Origin: Bacteroidales bacterium
GTDB lineage: Bacteria > Bacteroidota > Bacteroidia > Bacteroidales > P3
Length of the DNA: 32,882 bases
Reading direction: 5' to 3'
NCBI GenBank assembly: GCA_016281475.1
Contig: JAEEIS010000157.1
Location: 1-32,882 of the forward strand
The notes beneath the pieces were generated by a model. That model was not told the DNA's origin. It was given only the letters and a program-made list of their open reading frames with translations, and searched no databases. The position numbers and the translations under genes were made by a program. This document shows, in pieces, positions 6,766 to 14,637 of the stretch (positions are counted from its first letter, which is position 1; every line of letters starts with the position of its first letter).

Positions 6766-9225
6766 TCATCGCAGGTGCACCACGGTGATGCCGTCGCCGC
6801 CCAGTTCGAGCCGCTCGGAATGGAACGACTGTACGTCGCGGTTGCCCGTGAGGTAGTCACGTATTATCTGCTTGAGGATGCCGTAGCCCTTGCCGTGGAG
6901 GATGCGCAACTCCTTTTCGCTGAGCAGCTGGGCATCGTCCATGAAGTGCTGGAGGTTCTCCATTGCCTCGTCGGCACGCTGGCCGCGGAGGTCGATGGTG
7001 GGGTTGAAGGTCTTGCGACGCTCGTTGATGTCGTCGTAGATGGACTGGAAGCGGTTGTTCTGCCTGCTCAGCTTGTCCACGGGTATTGCCTTCTTCTTGG
7101 TGGCGGTGAGGCGGTTGAGGGCGATGGTCATGCGGATGCTGTTGCTCTCGACCACGGCTTTCTTGCCCTTGATTTCGACCACCTCGCCAAAGGTGTCCTG
7201 CCCGTCGATGCGCACGATGCTGCCCACCGTAATGGGATGGGTGGAATCGCCGTCGTCGACAGGGCTGCCACCTTTGGTCGCGGGCTTTGCCGACGGCTGG
7301 GTGCGTTCTATCGCTGTGCCGCTTTGCACCTTGGCCAGGTGTTCATCGTGCTGCTCCTGTGCCGAGGCCAGCCGCTCGGCCTCCGCCTTCATGCGCTGGC
7401 GGGCCTGCAGGGTGCGCTCGCGCTCCGCCTGCGCCGACTTGATGTCGCTGATGGTCTGCTCCACGGTGCGGTTGGCATCGGCGAGTATCTGCTGCGCCTC
7501 CTTGCGGGCGTTGCTGAGTATCTCGTGTCGTCGGCCTTCGAGCTGCTCGTTGAGCCGCTGGTATTTTGCGGTCACTTCGGCCAAGAAGTTGTCGGCCACC
7601 TCCAGTTCGGTGCGCTGGCGTGCCACCTCCTGCTTGTCGAGCTCCAATTGCTGCAGCTGGTGCTCGAAGTTGAGCATGGCGCCGCCCACCTTCTCGCTTG
7701 CCGCCTTGAGCACCTCCTCGGGGAAGCCGATGCCCTGCGCTATCTCGAAGGCGAAGGAGCTGCCCGGATGGCCGATGGCAAGGCGGTAGAGCGGCTGCAT
7801 ACGCTCGGTGTCGAAGAGCATGGCACCGTTGCGGATGCCGGGACAGCGGTCGGCCAGGAGCTTGAGGTCGGCATAGTGGGTGGTGACCACGCCGAAGGCA
7901 TGGCGGCGGTGAAGCTCCTCGAGCAACGCCTCGGCGATGGCGCAGCCCGAGCGCGGCTCGGTGCCGCCGCCCAGCTCGTCGAGCAGGAAGAGGGTGCCCT
8001 CGTCGGCAGAGACGAGCAACTGCTTCATGTTCTGCAGATGGGAGGTGTAGGTGCTGAGGTCGTTGTCGATGGACTGCTGGTCGCCTATGTCGATGAAGAT
8101 GTTGTCGAAGATGCCGAATTCGGATGTTTCGCGGCAGGGCACCAACATGCCGCACTGCAGCATGTACTGTATCAGTCCCACCGCCTTGAGGCATACCGAC
8201 TTGCCGCCCGCGTTGGGGCCGGAGACGATGAGGATGTGGGCCTCGTCGTTCAGCTCAATATTGAACGGCACCACCTCGCCCTTATGATTAAGATAGAGCA
8301 GTGGATGGCGGGCGTCGAGCCAGTCGATTTTGGTGATGCTGTCGACGATGGGGCGACCGGCATGGAGCGTGAGGGCAAAACGGGCCTTGGCGCGGATGAA
8401 GTCGATGCGTGCCAAGAACCAGTAGGCGTTGACGAGCGCGTCGAGCTGCGGACGTATCATGTCGGTGAAGCGGGCGAGAATCTTCTGTATCTCATGATGT
8501 TCGGCAAATTCCAACTCGCGGAGGTCGTTGTTGAGCTCCACCACCTCGGAGGGCTCGAGGTAGGCGGTCTGACGGGTGGCGGACTCGTCGTGGATGAGGC
8601 CCTTGATTTTGCGACGGTGGGTGTCCAACATCGGTATCACCATGCGCCCGTTGCGGATGGTCACCTCGGCATTCTCGGGTGCCCATCCTTCGTGCTTGGC
8701 GCGCGATAGCTGGCGGCTGATTTGCACGTCGACGTCGTTGCGTTTCTTGGCAATCTGGCGACGGATGTCGAGCAGGGTATCGGAGGCGTTGTCGTATATC
8801 TCGCCCTTGTCGTCGACAATCTTGTTGAGTGCCTTGGTGATGGCGGGATTGAGGTCGACACGTGCCGCCAGTTCGTGGAGCATGGGGTAGCGCACGGGGT
8901 CGTCGCGCAAGAGGAAACGCAAGCACTCGCCGATGGTGTGCAGCGAGCACTTGAGGTCGAAGAGTGCTTCCAGCTCGATAACGGTGCCCGCCACACGCAG
9001 GCGCGTCAGCTCGTCGGTGAGGTCGATAAAGTCCTGCGACGGGAAGTTGTTCTCCAGCACCAGTATCTGCCGGAACTCCTCTGTCTGCTGCAGCTCACGC
9101 ACCACGCGGTCGTACTTGTTCGAGAACGCCATCTCGCCCACCATGCGCACCGCCAGCGCGTTGGTGCACTCTGACGCCACCAATTCCCGTATCTTGGTAA
9201 ATCCCAGTTTCTCTTCTATAGTCAT
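6766..9225 (-). CDS. mutS2: MutS2 family ATPase/endonuclease with C-terminal Smr domain
   Basis: MutS2 proteins are not mismatch-repair enzymes; in different bacteria they act on recombination intermediates or on collided ribosomes, using the Smr domain. The length of 819 aa is typical. MutS-like core and clamp helices occupy about 1-330. The ABC ATPase has Walker A GPNAGGKS (about 336-343) and Walker B/signature LFLLDELGGGTEP. A long coiled coil follows (about 500-640), then a KOW-like strand region (SIVRIDGQDTFGEVVEI), and the Smr domain at about 740-817 with TIDLRGQRADEA and ILHGKGYGIL. The ATG at 9225 follows AAAGAGAAG at a good distance; an in-frame TTG at 9243 would overlap the upstream gene. 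It is the last gene of the ribF operon, 10 nt after the nitrilase stop. Confidence 0.96.
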   Translation of the reverse strand: MTIEEKLGFTKIRELVASECTNALAVRMVGEMAFSNKYDRVVRELQQTEEFRQILVLENNFPSQDFIDLTDELTRLRVAGTVIELEALFDLKCSLHTIGECLRFLLRDDPVRYPMLHELAARVDLNPAITKALNKIVDDKGEIYDNASDTLLDIRRQIAKKRNDVDVQISRQLSRAKHEGWAPENAEVTIRNGRMVIPMLDTHRRKIKGLIHDESATRQTAYLEPSEVVELNNDLRELEFAEHHEIQKILARFTDMIRPQLDALVNAYWFLARIDFIRAKARFALTLHAGRPIVDSITKIDWLDARHPLLYLNHKGEVVPFNIELNDEAHILIVSGPNAGGKSVCLKAVGLIQYMLQCGMLVPCRETSEFGIFDNIFIDIGDQQSIDNDLSTYTSHLQNMKQLLVSADEGTLFLLDELGGGTEPRSGCAIAEALLEELHRRHAFGVVTTHYADLKLLADRCPGIRNGAMLFDTERMQPLYRLAIGHPGSSFAFEIAQGIGFPEEVLKAASEKVGGAMLNFEHQLQQLELDKQEVARQRTELEVADNFLAEVTAKYQRLNEQLEGRRHEILSNARKEAQQILADANRTVEQTISDIKSAQAERERTLQARQRMKAEAERLASAQEQHDEHLAKVQSGTAIERTQPSAKPATKGGSPVDDGDSTHPITVGSIVRIDGQDTFGEVVEIKGKKAVVESNSIRMTIALNRLTATKKKAIPVDKLSRQNNRFQSIYDDINERRKTFNPTIDLRGQRADEAMENLQHFMDDAQLLSEKELRILHGKGYGILKQIIRDYLTGNRDVQSFHSERLELGGDGITVVHLR

Positions 9226-9235
9226 TTTCTTCTCT

Positions 9236-10078
9236 TTAATCAAAATCCAAATAGAACGGCCAATGCTGTCTGAACGTCTGCAGCCGCTCGTAGTCGAGCA
9301 CCGCCGTCCGCACCTGCGCCTGCTCGGGGTCGCAGTGGCTCAGTTCCATTCCTTTGTAGTCGATGGCGGCGCTGTTGCCCGTGTAGGGGATGCCCACGCC
9401 GTCGACGCCAGCACGGTTCACACCCACCACATAGCACAGGTTCTCGATGGCACGTGCCTTCAGCAGTGTGCTCCACGCCTCGTGGCGCGACCCCGGCCAG
9501 TTGGCACACACCAGCAGCAGGTCGTAGTCCAGCATCACCGCCTCCGACGGCCGTTCAACCCCATTGTCGGGCAGTTTGTGCCGCTCGCTAGCAGGCACCC
9601 CGTTGCGCAACCATTTGGGGAAACGCAAGTCGTAGCACACCGCCGGCTTCACACGCCATCCCCGCCACTCAAACAACTCCCGCCTCATCCCCTTCTGCAG
9701 CTGGCTCGCCTCGCTACTCATACGGAAGGTGTGACCCTTGTCGTAACAGCCGTAGCTGCCGTCGGGATAGACCCAATGCAGCCGGTTCACCACACTGCCG
9801 TGGGCCAGCTGCACCGTCCACGTGCCCACAAAAAGGGCGTCGTGCCGCCTCGCCATGCTGCGGGCAAACGCCAGCGTGGCACCCTCCTGCGGTTCGGCCA
9901 TGGCTGCCATATTGTCCGAAAAGCCCGTGTTGAACGTCTCGGGCACCACCAGCACGTCGGCACCCCCACCCACCGTGGCGAAGGCATCCTCCACTAACTG
10001 GTAGTTCCTCTCGGGATTCTCCCATGCAATGTCCTGCTGGTAGTAGGCTATGGTCAGTTGTGGCTTTGTCATACTCAT
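9236..10078 (-). CDS. Carbon-nitrogen hydrolase (nitrilase superfamily, omega-amidase/YafV-like)
   Basis: A cytoplasmic amidase of 280 aa. The nitrilase catalytic triad is visible: Glu in VVPETFNTGF, Lys in CYDKGHTFRM and Cys in AVCYDLRFPKWLRN. The DLRFP context and the GNSAAID strand place it with YafV/Nit2-type omega-amidases, which hydrolyse alpha-ketoglutaramate or related dicarboxylic monoamides as a salvage step. A deaminated-glutathione amidase is an alternative within the same group. Its ATG at 10078 overlaps the stop of the LRR gene by 4 nt, which implies translational coupling; a second in-frame ATG lies two codons later. It is the third gene of ribF-LRR-nitrilase-mutS2. Confidence 0.92.
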   Translation of the reverse strand: MSMTKPQLTIAYYQQDIAWENPERNYQLVEDAFATVGGGADVLVVPETFNTGFSDNMAAMAEPQEGATLAFARSMARRHDALFVGTWTVQLAHGSVVNRLHWVYPDGSYGCYDKGHTFRMSSEASQLQKGMRRELFEWRGWRVKPAVCYDLRFPKWLRNGVPASERHKLPDNGVERPSEAVMLDYDLLLVCANWPGSRHEAWSTLLKARAIENLCYVVGVNRAGVDGVGIPYTGNSAAIDYKGMELSHCDPEQAQVRTAVLDYERLQTFRQHWPFYLDFD

Positions 10079-10581
10079 TCACAATTACATGTGTAATACC
10101 ATTCTTTCCTCACCGAGGGCAGCATCCGTTCCAACGCCTCCTGGTCGGCCTGGGTCATGGGGCAGTCGCGCAGGTCCAGCAGTTCCAAAGTCTCATTCAG
10201 ACGCTCAAACTCAGGCGGCAGGTCGGTCACGTAGGTCGACCACAGCACCAGTTCCCTCAATTCCGTCATCTGTGCCATCGCTACGGGCAGGCCCACCAAC
10301 GGGTTGCGACTCATATCCAACCGTTGCAGGTGCGTCAGCAGTGCCATGCTGTCCGACAGCAGTTGGATGCGGTTGCCCCGCAAGTCCAGCTCGCGTAGGT
10401 TCACCATCCTATACACCTCTGGTGGCACCCTCTTCAGCCGTTTGCCCCGCAGTTGCAGCGAATAGACCGCCTCGGGGTCTGTCACCTCCTTCAGCGACTT
10501 ATACACACGCCCCTCCTGCGCCTGTACCGAAGTCAGAGCTAAGAGGCAAGCACCAAGAAGCAAAAGGGGTATACGTTTCAT
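10075..10581 (-). CDS. Small secreted leucine-rich-repeat protein
   Basis: A 168-aa protein with signal peptide MKRIPLLLLGACLLALTSVQAQ. At least four LRR units follow, each about 23 residues (for example LRELDLRGNRIQLLSDSMAL, LQRLDMSRNPLVGLPVAMAQ, LRELVLWSTYVTDLPPEF, LELLDLRDCPMT), giving a small curved binding surface. An IPxxV-like LPPEF register resembles bacterial 'P-type' LRRs. The C-terminus ends CNCE. I choose the ATG at 10581, one base after the ribF stop; the four-codon longer frame (MKIEMKR) is encoded by a repeat. No enzymatic domain is seen. The partner is unknown; cell-envelope location is inferred from the signal peptide. Confidence 0.8.
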   Translation of the reverse strand: MKRIPLLLLGACLLALTSVQAQEGRVYKSLKEVTDPEAVYSLQLRGKRLKRVPPEVYRMVNLRELDLRGNRIQLLSDSMALLTHLQRLDMSRNPLVGLPVAMAQMTELRELVLWSTYVTDLPPEFERLNETLELLDLRDCPMTQADQEALERMLPSVRKEWYYTCNCE

Positions 10582-10604
10582 TTCAATTTTCAATTTTCAA
10601 TTTC
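10578..10604. repeat. TTGAAAATTGAAA repeat spanning the ribF stop
   Basis: Read on the minus strand these bases are consecutive TTGAAAA units. They encode the last residues of RibF (KLKIEN), provide its TGA stop, and reach into the LRR gene start. It is the single-arm form of the element seen at 1275-1403 and 14638-14712. Confidence 0.75.
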
Positions 10605-11563
10605 TCCATCGCCGTCCGTCGGTCGTCGTTCAGCTGCCGCACCAGATGGTCCACCCCCTCAAACCGGCACACGTCGCGTATCCTGTCCACAAACTCCACC
10701 GTCAGCACACTGCCATAAAGGTCGCCGTCGAAGTCGAATATATTCACTTCAAACACTGTCTTCTCCAATCCGAAAGTGGGCTGTGCGCCAAAATTCGCCA
10801 TCCCGGCGAGTCGCCGGTGACATTTAAAGGTGCGACCGCTATCATTTTTCAACTTTGAATTTTCAATTTTCAGCACCCTCACTGCGTACACTCCTGGGGC
10901 CGGCACCACCTTGGTGCTGTCGTCCAAACATACGTTGGCAGTCGGGAACCCTAGCGTGCGCCCCACCTGTCGGCCCTTCACCACCGTGCCCCACAGCCTA
11001 TAGGGGTAGCCCAGTAGCGTGGCGGCGTGGCGCACGTCGCCCCTCTGCAATGCCTTGCGCACCTGTGTCGAACTCACCTCCACCCCCTCCACGCGCAGCG
11101 GCGTGTCCACCGCCACCCTCACTCCACGGCTCTCCGCCAGAGCGGGCAGGTGGTCGAAATCGTTGCGCTGGCGGTTGCCGAACATGTTGTCGTAGCCCAA
11201 CACCAATGCCTTGCAACGCAGTCTGCGCAGCAACACCTCTTCGAAAAACTCGCACGCCGACAGTTCCGCCGTAGCCCGCGAGAAGTGCACCTCCACCACC
11301 TCCTCCACTCCGCACTCCTCCAGCAGACGGTACCGTTCCTCGTTGGTGTTCACCCTAAACGACGAGGCACTCTCGGCATTCAGCACCTGCCGCGGATGGC
11401 AGTCGAAAGTCACCACCACACCCCGCAACCCCTGCTCTGCCGACACCTTATCGAGCATCCGCAGAATGTGCCTATGCCCCATATGCACACCGTCGAACAT
11501 GCCCACCGTCACCGCCGTATCGAAGGGTAACTCACTAATATCTTCTAACTTATATATGTTCAT
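10583..11563 (-). CDS. ribF: Bifunctional riboflavin kinase/FMN adenylyltransferase with a likely in-frame repeat insertion
   Basis: Makes FMN from riboflavin and then FAD from FMN. Length 326 aa. The N-terminal FMN adenylyltransferase is shown by VGMFDGVHMGHRHIL (nucleotidyltransferase HxGH-type), VVTFDCHPRQVL and VSSTQVRKALQRGDV; the C-terminal flavokinase by GRTLGFPTAN and PTFG...FEVNIFDFDGDLYG. Between the strand GVYAVRV and GMANFGAQPTFG there are 23 residues (LKIENSKLKNDSGRTFKCHR...) where homologues, as I recall them, have roughly 8-10. The extra codons come from the TTGAAAA repeat and a GC palindrome (10803-10873). The frame stays open and all key motifs remain, so the enzyme is probably functional with an enlarged loop. 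The C-terminal KLKIEN is also repeat-derived. It is the first gene of its operon, with a strong promoter upstream. Confidence 0.93.
   Translation of the reverse strand: MNIYKLEDISELPFDTAVTVGMFDGVHMGHRHILRMLDKVSAEQGLRGVVVTFDCHPRQVLNAESASSFRVNTNEERYRLLEECGVEEVVEVHFSRATAELSACEFFEEVLLRRLRCKALVLGYDNMFGNRQRNDFDHLPALAESRGVRVAVDTPLRVEGVEVSSTQVRKALQRGDVRHAATLLGYPYRLWGTVVKGRQVGRTLGFPTANVCLDDSTKVVPAPGVYAVRVLKIENSKLKNDSGRTFKCHRRLAGMANFGAQPTFGLEKTVFEVNIFDFDGDLYGSVLTVEFVDRIRDVCRFEGVDHLVRQLNDDRRTAMEKLKIEN
10803..10873. repeat. Repeat element inside ribF: GC palindrome plus TTGAAAA arm
   Basis: Positions 10803-10817 are a perfect palindrome of two 7-bp arms around one base (CCGGCGA-G-TCGCCGG). Positions 10843-10873 are the TTGAAAA-type arm. 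The arrangement, a GC-rich hairpin beside AT-rich arms, copies the intergenic elements. It lies wholly inside the RibF reading frame and adds no stop codon. Confidence 0.7.
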
Positions 11564-11582
11564 TAATTGTAAATCAAACGTG

Positions 11583-11613
11583 CAAAGTTACAAATAATGA
11601 ACGACACGGCAAA
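11583..11613 (-). promoter_or_regulatory. Bacteroidota-type promoter of the ribF operon
   Basis: On the minus strand: TTTG (11613-11610), 19-nt spacer, TAACTTTG (11590-11583). This is an excellent -33/-7 match, 20 nt upstream of the ribF ATG at 11563. The predicted leader is very short, which leaves no room for an FMN riboswitch. Confidence 0.8.
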
Positions 11614-11637
11614 AAAAACTTTTTCCCCACACCATTC

Positions 11638-11865
11638 TCACCGCTCCACCACCAGCTTTCGCGTGCCGGCACCTTGTGGCGATTCGAGGGTGACGAAATA
11701 CAACCCTGCAGCCAACTCGCGGATCGAAAGGAAGGTCTCGCGACCCTCCACCTGTCGGCGGAGCAGCTCGCGTCCCGCCTCGTCGCGCAACGTCAGCCAG
11801 CAGTCCGGTCCATCCACCCCGTCCACCGTCACCGTCACCTCGTCACGCGCCGGGGGTGTATTGGA
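11638..11865 (-). pseudogene. Orphan type IX secretion C-terminal sorting domain, cut off by an IS
   Basis: Reading away from the IS edge, the frame gives NTPPARDEVTVTVDG, then LTLRDEAGRELLRR, LSIRELAAGLYFVTLE and TRKLVVER followed by a stop. This is the usual layout of a T9SS type A sorting domain (PNPA-D-tVxV at the start, LxxGxYxvxl near the end, final K-V/L-V). Only about 75 residues remain. T9SS domains sit at the end of large secreted proteins, so the body of the cargo protein is missing. The minus strand beyond the IS (13420 onward) shows no convincing continuation. The IS end lies directly before the first sorting-domain residues, so the insertion and a later deletion or rearrangement probably destroyed the gene. 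Confidence 0.75.
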
Positions 11866-11874
11866 CTGAAAAAA

Positions 11875-11897
11875 GTTGACTCGGAAAGGGAGTCAAC
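11875..11897 (+). promoter_or_regulatory. Hairpin immediately upstream of orfA
   Basis: GTTGACTC (11875-11882) pairs with GAGTCAAC (11890-11897) around a 7-nt loop and ends one base before the orfA ATG. Hairpins at this place in IS elements can block translation of readthrough transcripts; here that role is inferred. Confidence 0.55.
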
Positions 11898-12287
11898 ATG
11901 TTTAAATATCGAATCGAAAAGAAGGGACAAGTATTATGGATTGGTCACCGACATGTATTTCAAAGCAGGTGCATCCATTACAACTATTTCAAAAAAAAAT
12001 CCTCGCCGAAATCTACTATTCGGAGATGGATTAGTAACTTTGCAGAAGAAAACTGCATAGAGATGAAATCGAAGAAATATAGCAAGAAGATTAATTGCAA
12101 GACGAATAGCATCGACGACGAAGGTCGTATAGGATGCGATGAAAAGGCGTTGCGAGACGAGATCAAGCGACTGGAGAGAGAACTAAAAAGGGAGAAGCTA
12201 CGCGCAGATCTCAACGAGGAGATAATCAGTGTTGCAGAACAAAAATTCAACTTCCAAATAAGAAAAAAAGCTGGCGCCAAGCGGTGA
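11898..12287 (+). CDS. IS3-family OrfA (helix-turn-helix, leucine zipper)
   Basis: A 129-aa protein whose N-terminal part holds a probable HTH ending in STIRRWISNF, for terminal-repeat binding. It is followed by a basic linker and a heptad zipper (ALRDEIKRLERELKREKLRA) for oligomerisation with OrfAB. Near its end an A7 run (12263-12269) lies at the point where a -1 shift joins the orfB frame, as expected for programmed frameshifting in IS3 elements. Confidence 0.8.
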   Translation: MFKYRIEKKGQVLWIGHRHVFQSRCIHYNYFKKKSSPKSTIRRWISNFAEENCIEMKSKKYSKKINCKTNSIDDEGRIGCDEKALRDEIKRLERELKREKLRADLNEEIISVAEQKFNFQIRKKAGAKR

Positions 12288-13298
12288 AGAACCTGCACGC
12301 AAGGTCGCCTAAGGAATGCCAAGTCAAGGCACTTTGCGGACTGTTTGGCGTGAGCAAGCAGGCATACTATAAGCACGACGATGACAAGGCGCTGTTGTAT
12401 ATGGCGCAGGAAGAGTCTGTCGTGCAGTACATACGGGAGGTGCGTGTATTGGATCCCGGCATAGGGGGCAAGAAACTCTGGGAGATGTACCGACGAGAAT
12501 TCCAAGGGAACAACCCTGTCAGCAGAGACCGTTTCATGGACATCGTAGACCGCTATGGGTTCAAGGCCAGGCAGCGTATACGTGCTCCCCGCACCACAGA
12601 CTCGACCCACAATCTTCCCGTATACCCGAACCTTGTGAAGGACTATATCCCGATGGCGCCCAACAGGCTTGTTGTCAGCGACATCACATACATCGTCATA
12701 TGGGCAGACGAATGCACATATGTGTTCTGCTACCTCTCCATAGTGCTTGACGCGTACACAGAGGAGATTGTGGGTTGGAGCGTAGGAGAGTCACTGTCAA
12801 CGAAGCACCCCATCGAGGCGCTGACGATGGCTTTCGACTACATCAGGCATCAATGGCGGCGACACGGACAATCTTATACATCACTCAGACCGAGGATGCC
12901 AATATGCAAGTCACGACTATGTCAACATGCTGATGGAGAACAATGTCAAGATCAGCATGACAGAGAGCGGTGACCCGAAGGATAACGCGCAGGCAGAGCG
13001 TATAAACAACACGATGAAGAACGAGCTGCTCAAAGGCATGACTTTCAGGAGTGTGGACGATGTGCGTGCCGCTGTGGCCAAGGCCGTGGAGTTCTACAAC
13101 AAGCGCCGTCCTCATATGAGTATAGACATGATGACATCGGCGGAAGCCCGGCAGTACAGCGGTCCGATAGAGAAGAGATGGCATAGCTACAGAGAGGAAG
13201 CCATATCGAAGAATAATCCGACTATGGGTTTACCAGACGCTTCCGTACAGGGGTCTCCTTTCGGGCTACGCCCTCAAGTCAACCCCTGTACGGAATAA
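12269..13298 (+). pseudogene. IS3-family OrfB transposase (DDE integrase), frameshifted
   Basis: Entry is by -1 frameshift at the A7 run (giving SWRQAVKNLHARSPKE) or by a GTG at 12284. The product has an HTH_21-like part (CGLFGVSKQAYYKHD), the rve integrase core with the first Asp in RLVVSDITYI and VLDAYTEEIVGWSV, the second Asp in LIHHSDRGCQYAS, and Glu in DNAQAERINNTMKNELLKG. The first part is read in the frame of 12284 and the second in a different frame; the switch falls at about 12840-12870. It separates the first Asp from the second Asp and Glu, so no full-length DDE enzyme is made unless a second recoding event occurs. I call it a decayed transposase. Confidence 0.85.
13241..13295. repeat. 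Perfect 14-bp inverted repeat at the 3' end of orfB
   Basis: TTCCGTACAGGGGT (13241-13254) is exactly complementary to 13282-13295. It encodes the last residues of OrfB and ends just before its TAA stop. No T-run follows, so it is not a classical terminator; it may be an mRNA-stabilising hairpin. Confidence 0.75.
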
Positions 13299-13530
13299 AG
13301 AAAACAATGTCAACTAAAACTAGGATTAAAACAATAAAGTCAACCAATAATCGTTATTAGCACAAAACAGAGTCAACTTGACTCAGTCTTTACACTCTAA
13401 ATGAGTCAACCTATTTTAGGAAACGACACCGCGACAACCTTTACCCCACCTTCCTTTTGCCTTAGTCCGACATCTTGCCTCCACATCATAGCTCCTTCGC
13501 CACTATAAGAGCAATTAACAGTCCCCCATT

Positions 13531-13586
13531 CGGTAGAAATCGGTAGAAATCGGTAGGAAAGCGTAGGAAGCGGTAAGGGGTAGGAA
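13531..13586. repeat. CGGTAGAAAT direct repeats upstream of rpoD
   Basis: Three 10-bp units run head to tail (13531, 13541, 13551; the third is CGGTAGGAAA), followed by degenerate copies (GCGTAGGAAG, CGGTAAGGGG, TAGGAA). The gap from the IS end (13420) to rpoD (13766) holds only this array and A/T-rich sequence with two TTTTTTG tracts (about 13672-13679 and 13713-13720). No promoter match to the full consensus and no gene is convincing there. Confidence 0.75.
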
Positions 13587-13765
13587 AAAAAATGTTATGG
13601 GTGGCGGGGTCCAGAACAGGTGACGGCAAAAGAATGAGCATGGAAAACATTGAGGCAAAGCGGCATAGTACTTTTTTGAAAAAAAAGTTCATTTTCATGA
13701 AACTTTTTTGCAATTTTATCGTTATGTAGGGTTAGAAAATAGTAGGTGGAATATAATATATTGCC

Positions 13766-14626
13766 ATGAGACAGTTAAAAATTACCCATTCTATCACAAA
13801 CCGTGACATCAAGTCGCTGGACAAGTATTTGCAGGACATCTGCAGCGAGGAGCTGCTGACCCCCGAAGAGGAGGTGCAGCTGGCACAGCGCATTAAGAAC
13901 GGCGACCAAGAGGCGTTGGACCGCCTGACGAAGGCAAACCTGCGCTTCGTGGTGTCGGTGGCAAAGCAGTACCAGAACCAGGGACTGAGCCTGCCCGACC
14001 TGATTAACGAGGGCAACGTGGGGCTGATTAAGGCCGCCAAGCGTTTCGACGAGACACGCGGATTTAAGTTCATCTCCTACGCGGTGTGGTGGATACGCCA
14101 GTCGATACTGCAGGCCATCGCGGAGAACAGCCGCATCGTGCGCCTGCCGTCGAACCAGCTGGGCGCACTGAACAAGCTGAAGAAGGAAATCAGCCGTCTG
14201 GAGCAGGAGCTGGAGCGCCCCCCATCGGAGGAGGAACTGGCCGACATGCTGGACATCCCCGAGGAGAAGATCAAGAGTATCCTGGGCATCTCGGGACGCC
14301 ATATATCCATCGACGCGCCGCTGGTAGCCGACGAGGACGTGAACTTTGTGGACGTGCTACCCAACGAGGACACGCCGCCGACCGACAGCGCGCTGATGCA
14401 GGAGTCGCTGTCGCAGGAGATAGAGCGCGCCCTCGCCACGCTGACGGAGTATGAGCGCGAGGTCATCAAGATGTATTTCGGCATCGGTATGCCGCACGCG
14501 CTGAGCCTCGACGAGATTGCCATGAAGTTCGGTCTGACGCGCGAACGTGTGCGCCAAATCAAGGAAAAGGGCATCAAACGCCTGCGCGTAAGCAGCAAAA
14601 GCAAACATTTGCAACAATACTTGTAA
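13766..14626 (+). CDS. rpoD: Primary (housekeeping) sigma factor RpoD/SigA
   Basis: Directs RNA polymerase to the TTTG/TAnnTTTG promoters of this phylum. Length 286 aa, typical of Bacteroidota, whose primary sigma lacks region 1.1. Region 1.2 ([21 protein letters not shown]) is followed by region 2 with [37 protein letters not shown] and the -10-recognition stretch [20 protein letters not shown]; region 3 ([14 protein letters not shown]); and region 4 with [12 protein letters not shown] and the [23 protein letters not shown]. No change from the family is apparent. It is followed 87 nt later by rsmG, across a hairpin repeat. Confidence 0.97.
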   Translation: MRQLKITHSITNRDIKSLDKYLQDICSEELLTPEEEVQLAQRIKNGDQEALDRLTKANLRFVVSVAKQYQNQGLSLPDLINEGNVGLIKAAKRFDETRGFKFISYAVWWIRQSILQAIAENSRIVRLPSNQLGALNKLKKEISRLEQELERPPSEEELADMLDIPEEKIKSILGISGRHISIDAPLVADEDVNFVDVLPNEDTPPTDSALMQESLSQEIERALATLTEYEREVIKMYFGIGMPHALSLDEIAMKFGLTRERVRQIKEKGIKRLRVSSKSKHLQQYL

Positions 14627-14637
14627 AGGTGAAAGGT

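Larger units (their letters stand above)
11866..13419 (+). mobile_element. IS3-family insertion sequence, about 1.55 kb, probably inactive
   Basis: The proposed ends are imperfect terminal inverted repeats: CTGAAAAAAGTTGACTC (11866-11882) and the complement of 13403-13419, matching at 14 of 17 positions. Inside are orfA and orfB in the 0/-1 frame arrangement typical of IS3. The motif GTCAAC/GAGTCAAC recurs near both ends (11875-11882 inverted, 11890-11897, 13278, 13309, 13339, 13370 and 13403). A clear target-site duplication is not visible, so the exact tips are uncertain by a few bases and the flanks may have rearranged. OrfB carries a second, unexpected frameshift. Confidence 0.8.

Noticed and set aside
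6697..8709. A long plus-strand open frame of about 670 codons opposite mutS2
   Set aside because: It lies entirely opposite an unmistakable MutS2; its translation is low-complexity (Val/Leu/Ala/Gly/His-rich) without domains. Long antisense frames are expected in GC-rich genes.
11564..11582. FMN riboswitch before ribF
   Set aside because: The promoter lies about 20 nt from the start codon, leaving no room for an RFN element.
12840..12870. Second programmed frameshift in orfB
   Set aside because: No slippery heptamer or following structure is visible, and IS3 elements normally use a single shift at the orfA-orfB junction.
13420..13765. Missing N-terminal body of the T9SS cargo gene or a small gene on the minus strand
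   Set aside because: A short open minus-strand frame exists (13486-13713), but it translates the repeat array and A/T-rich sequence and has no recognisable protein features.
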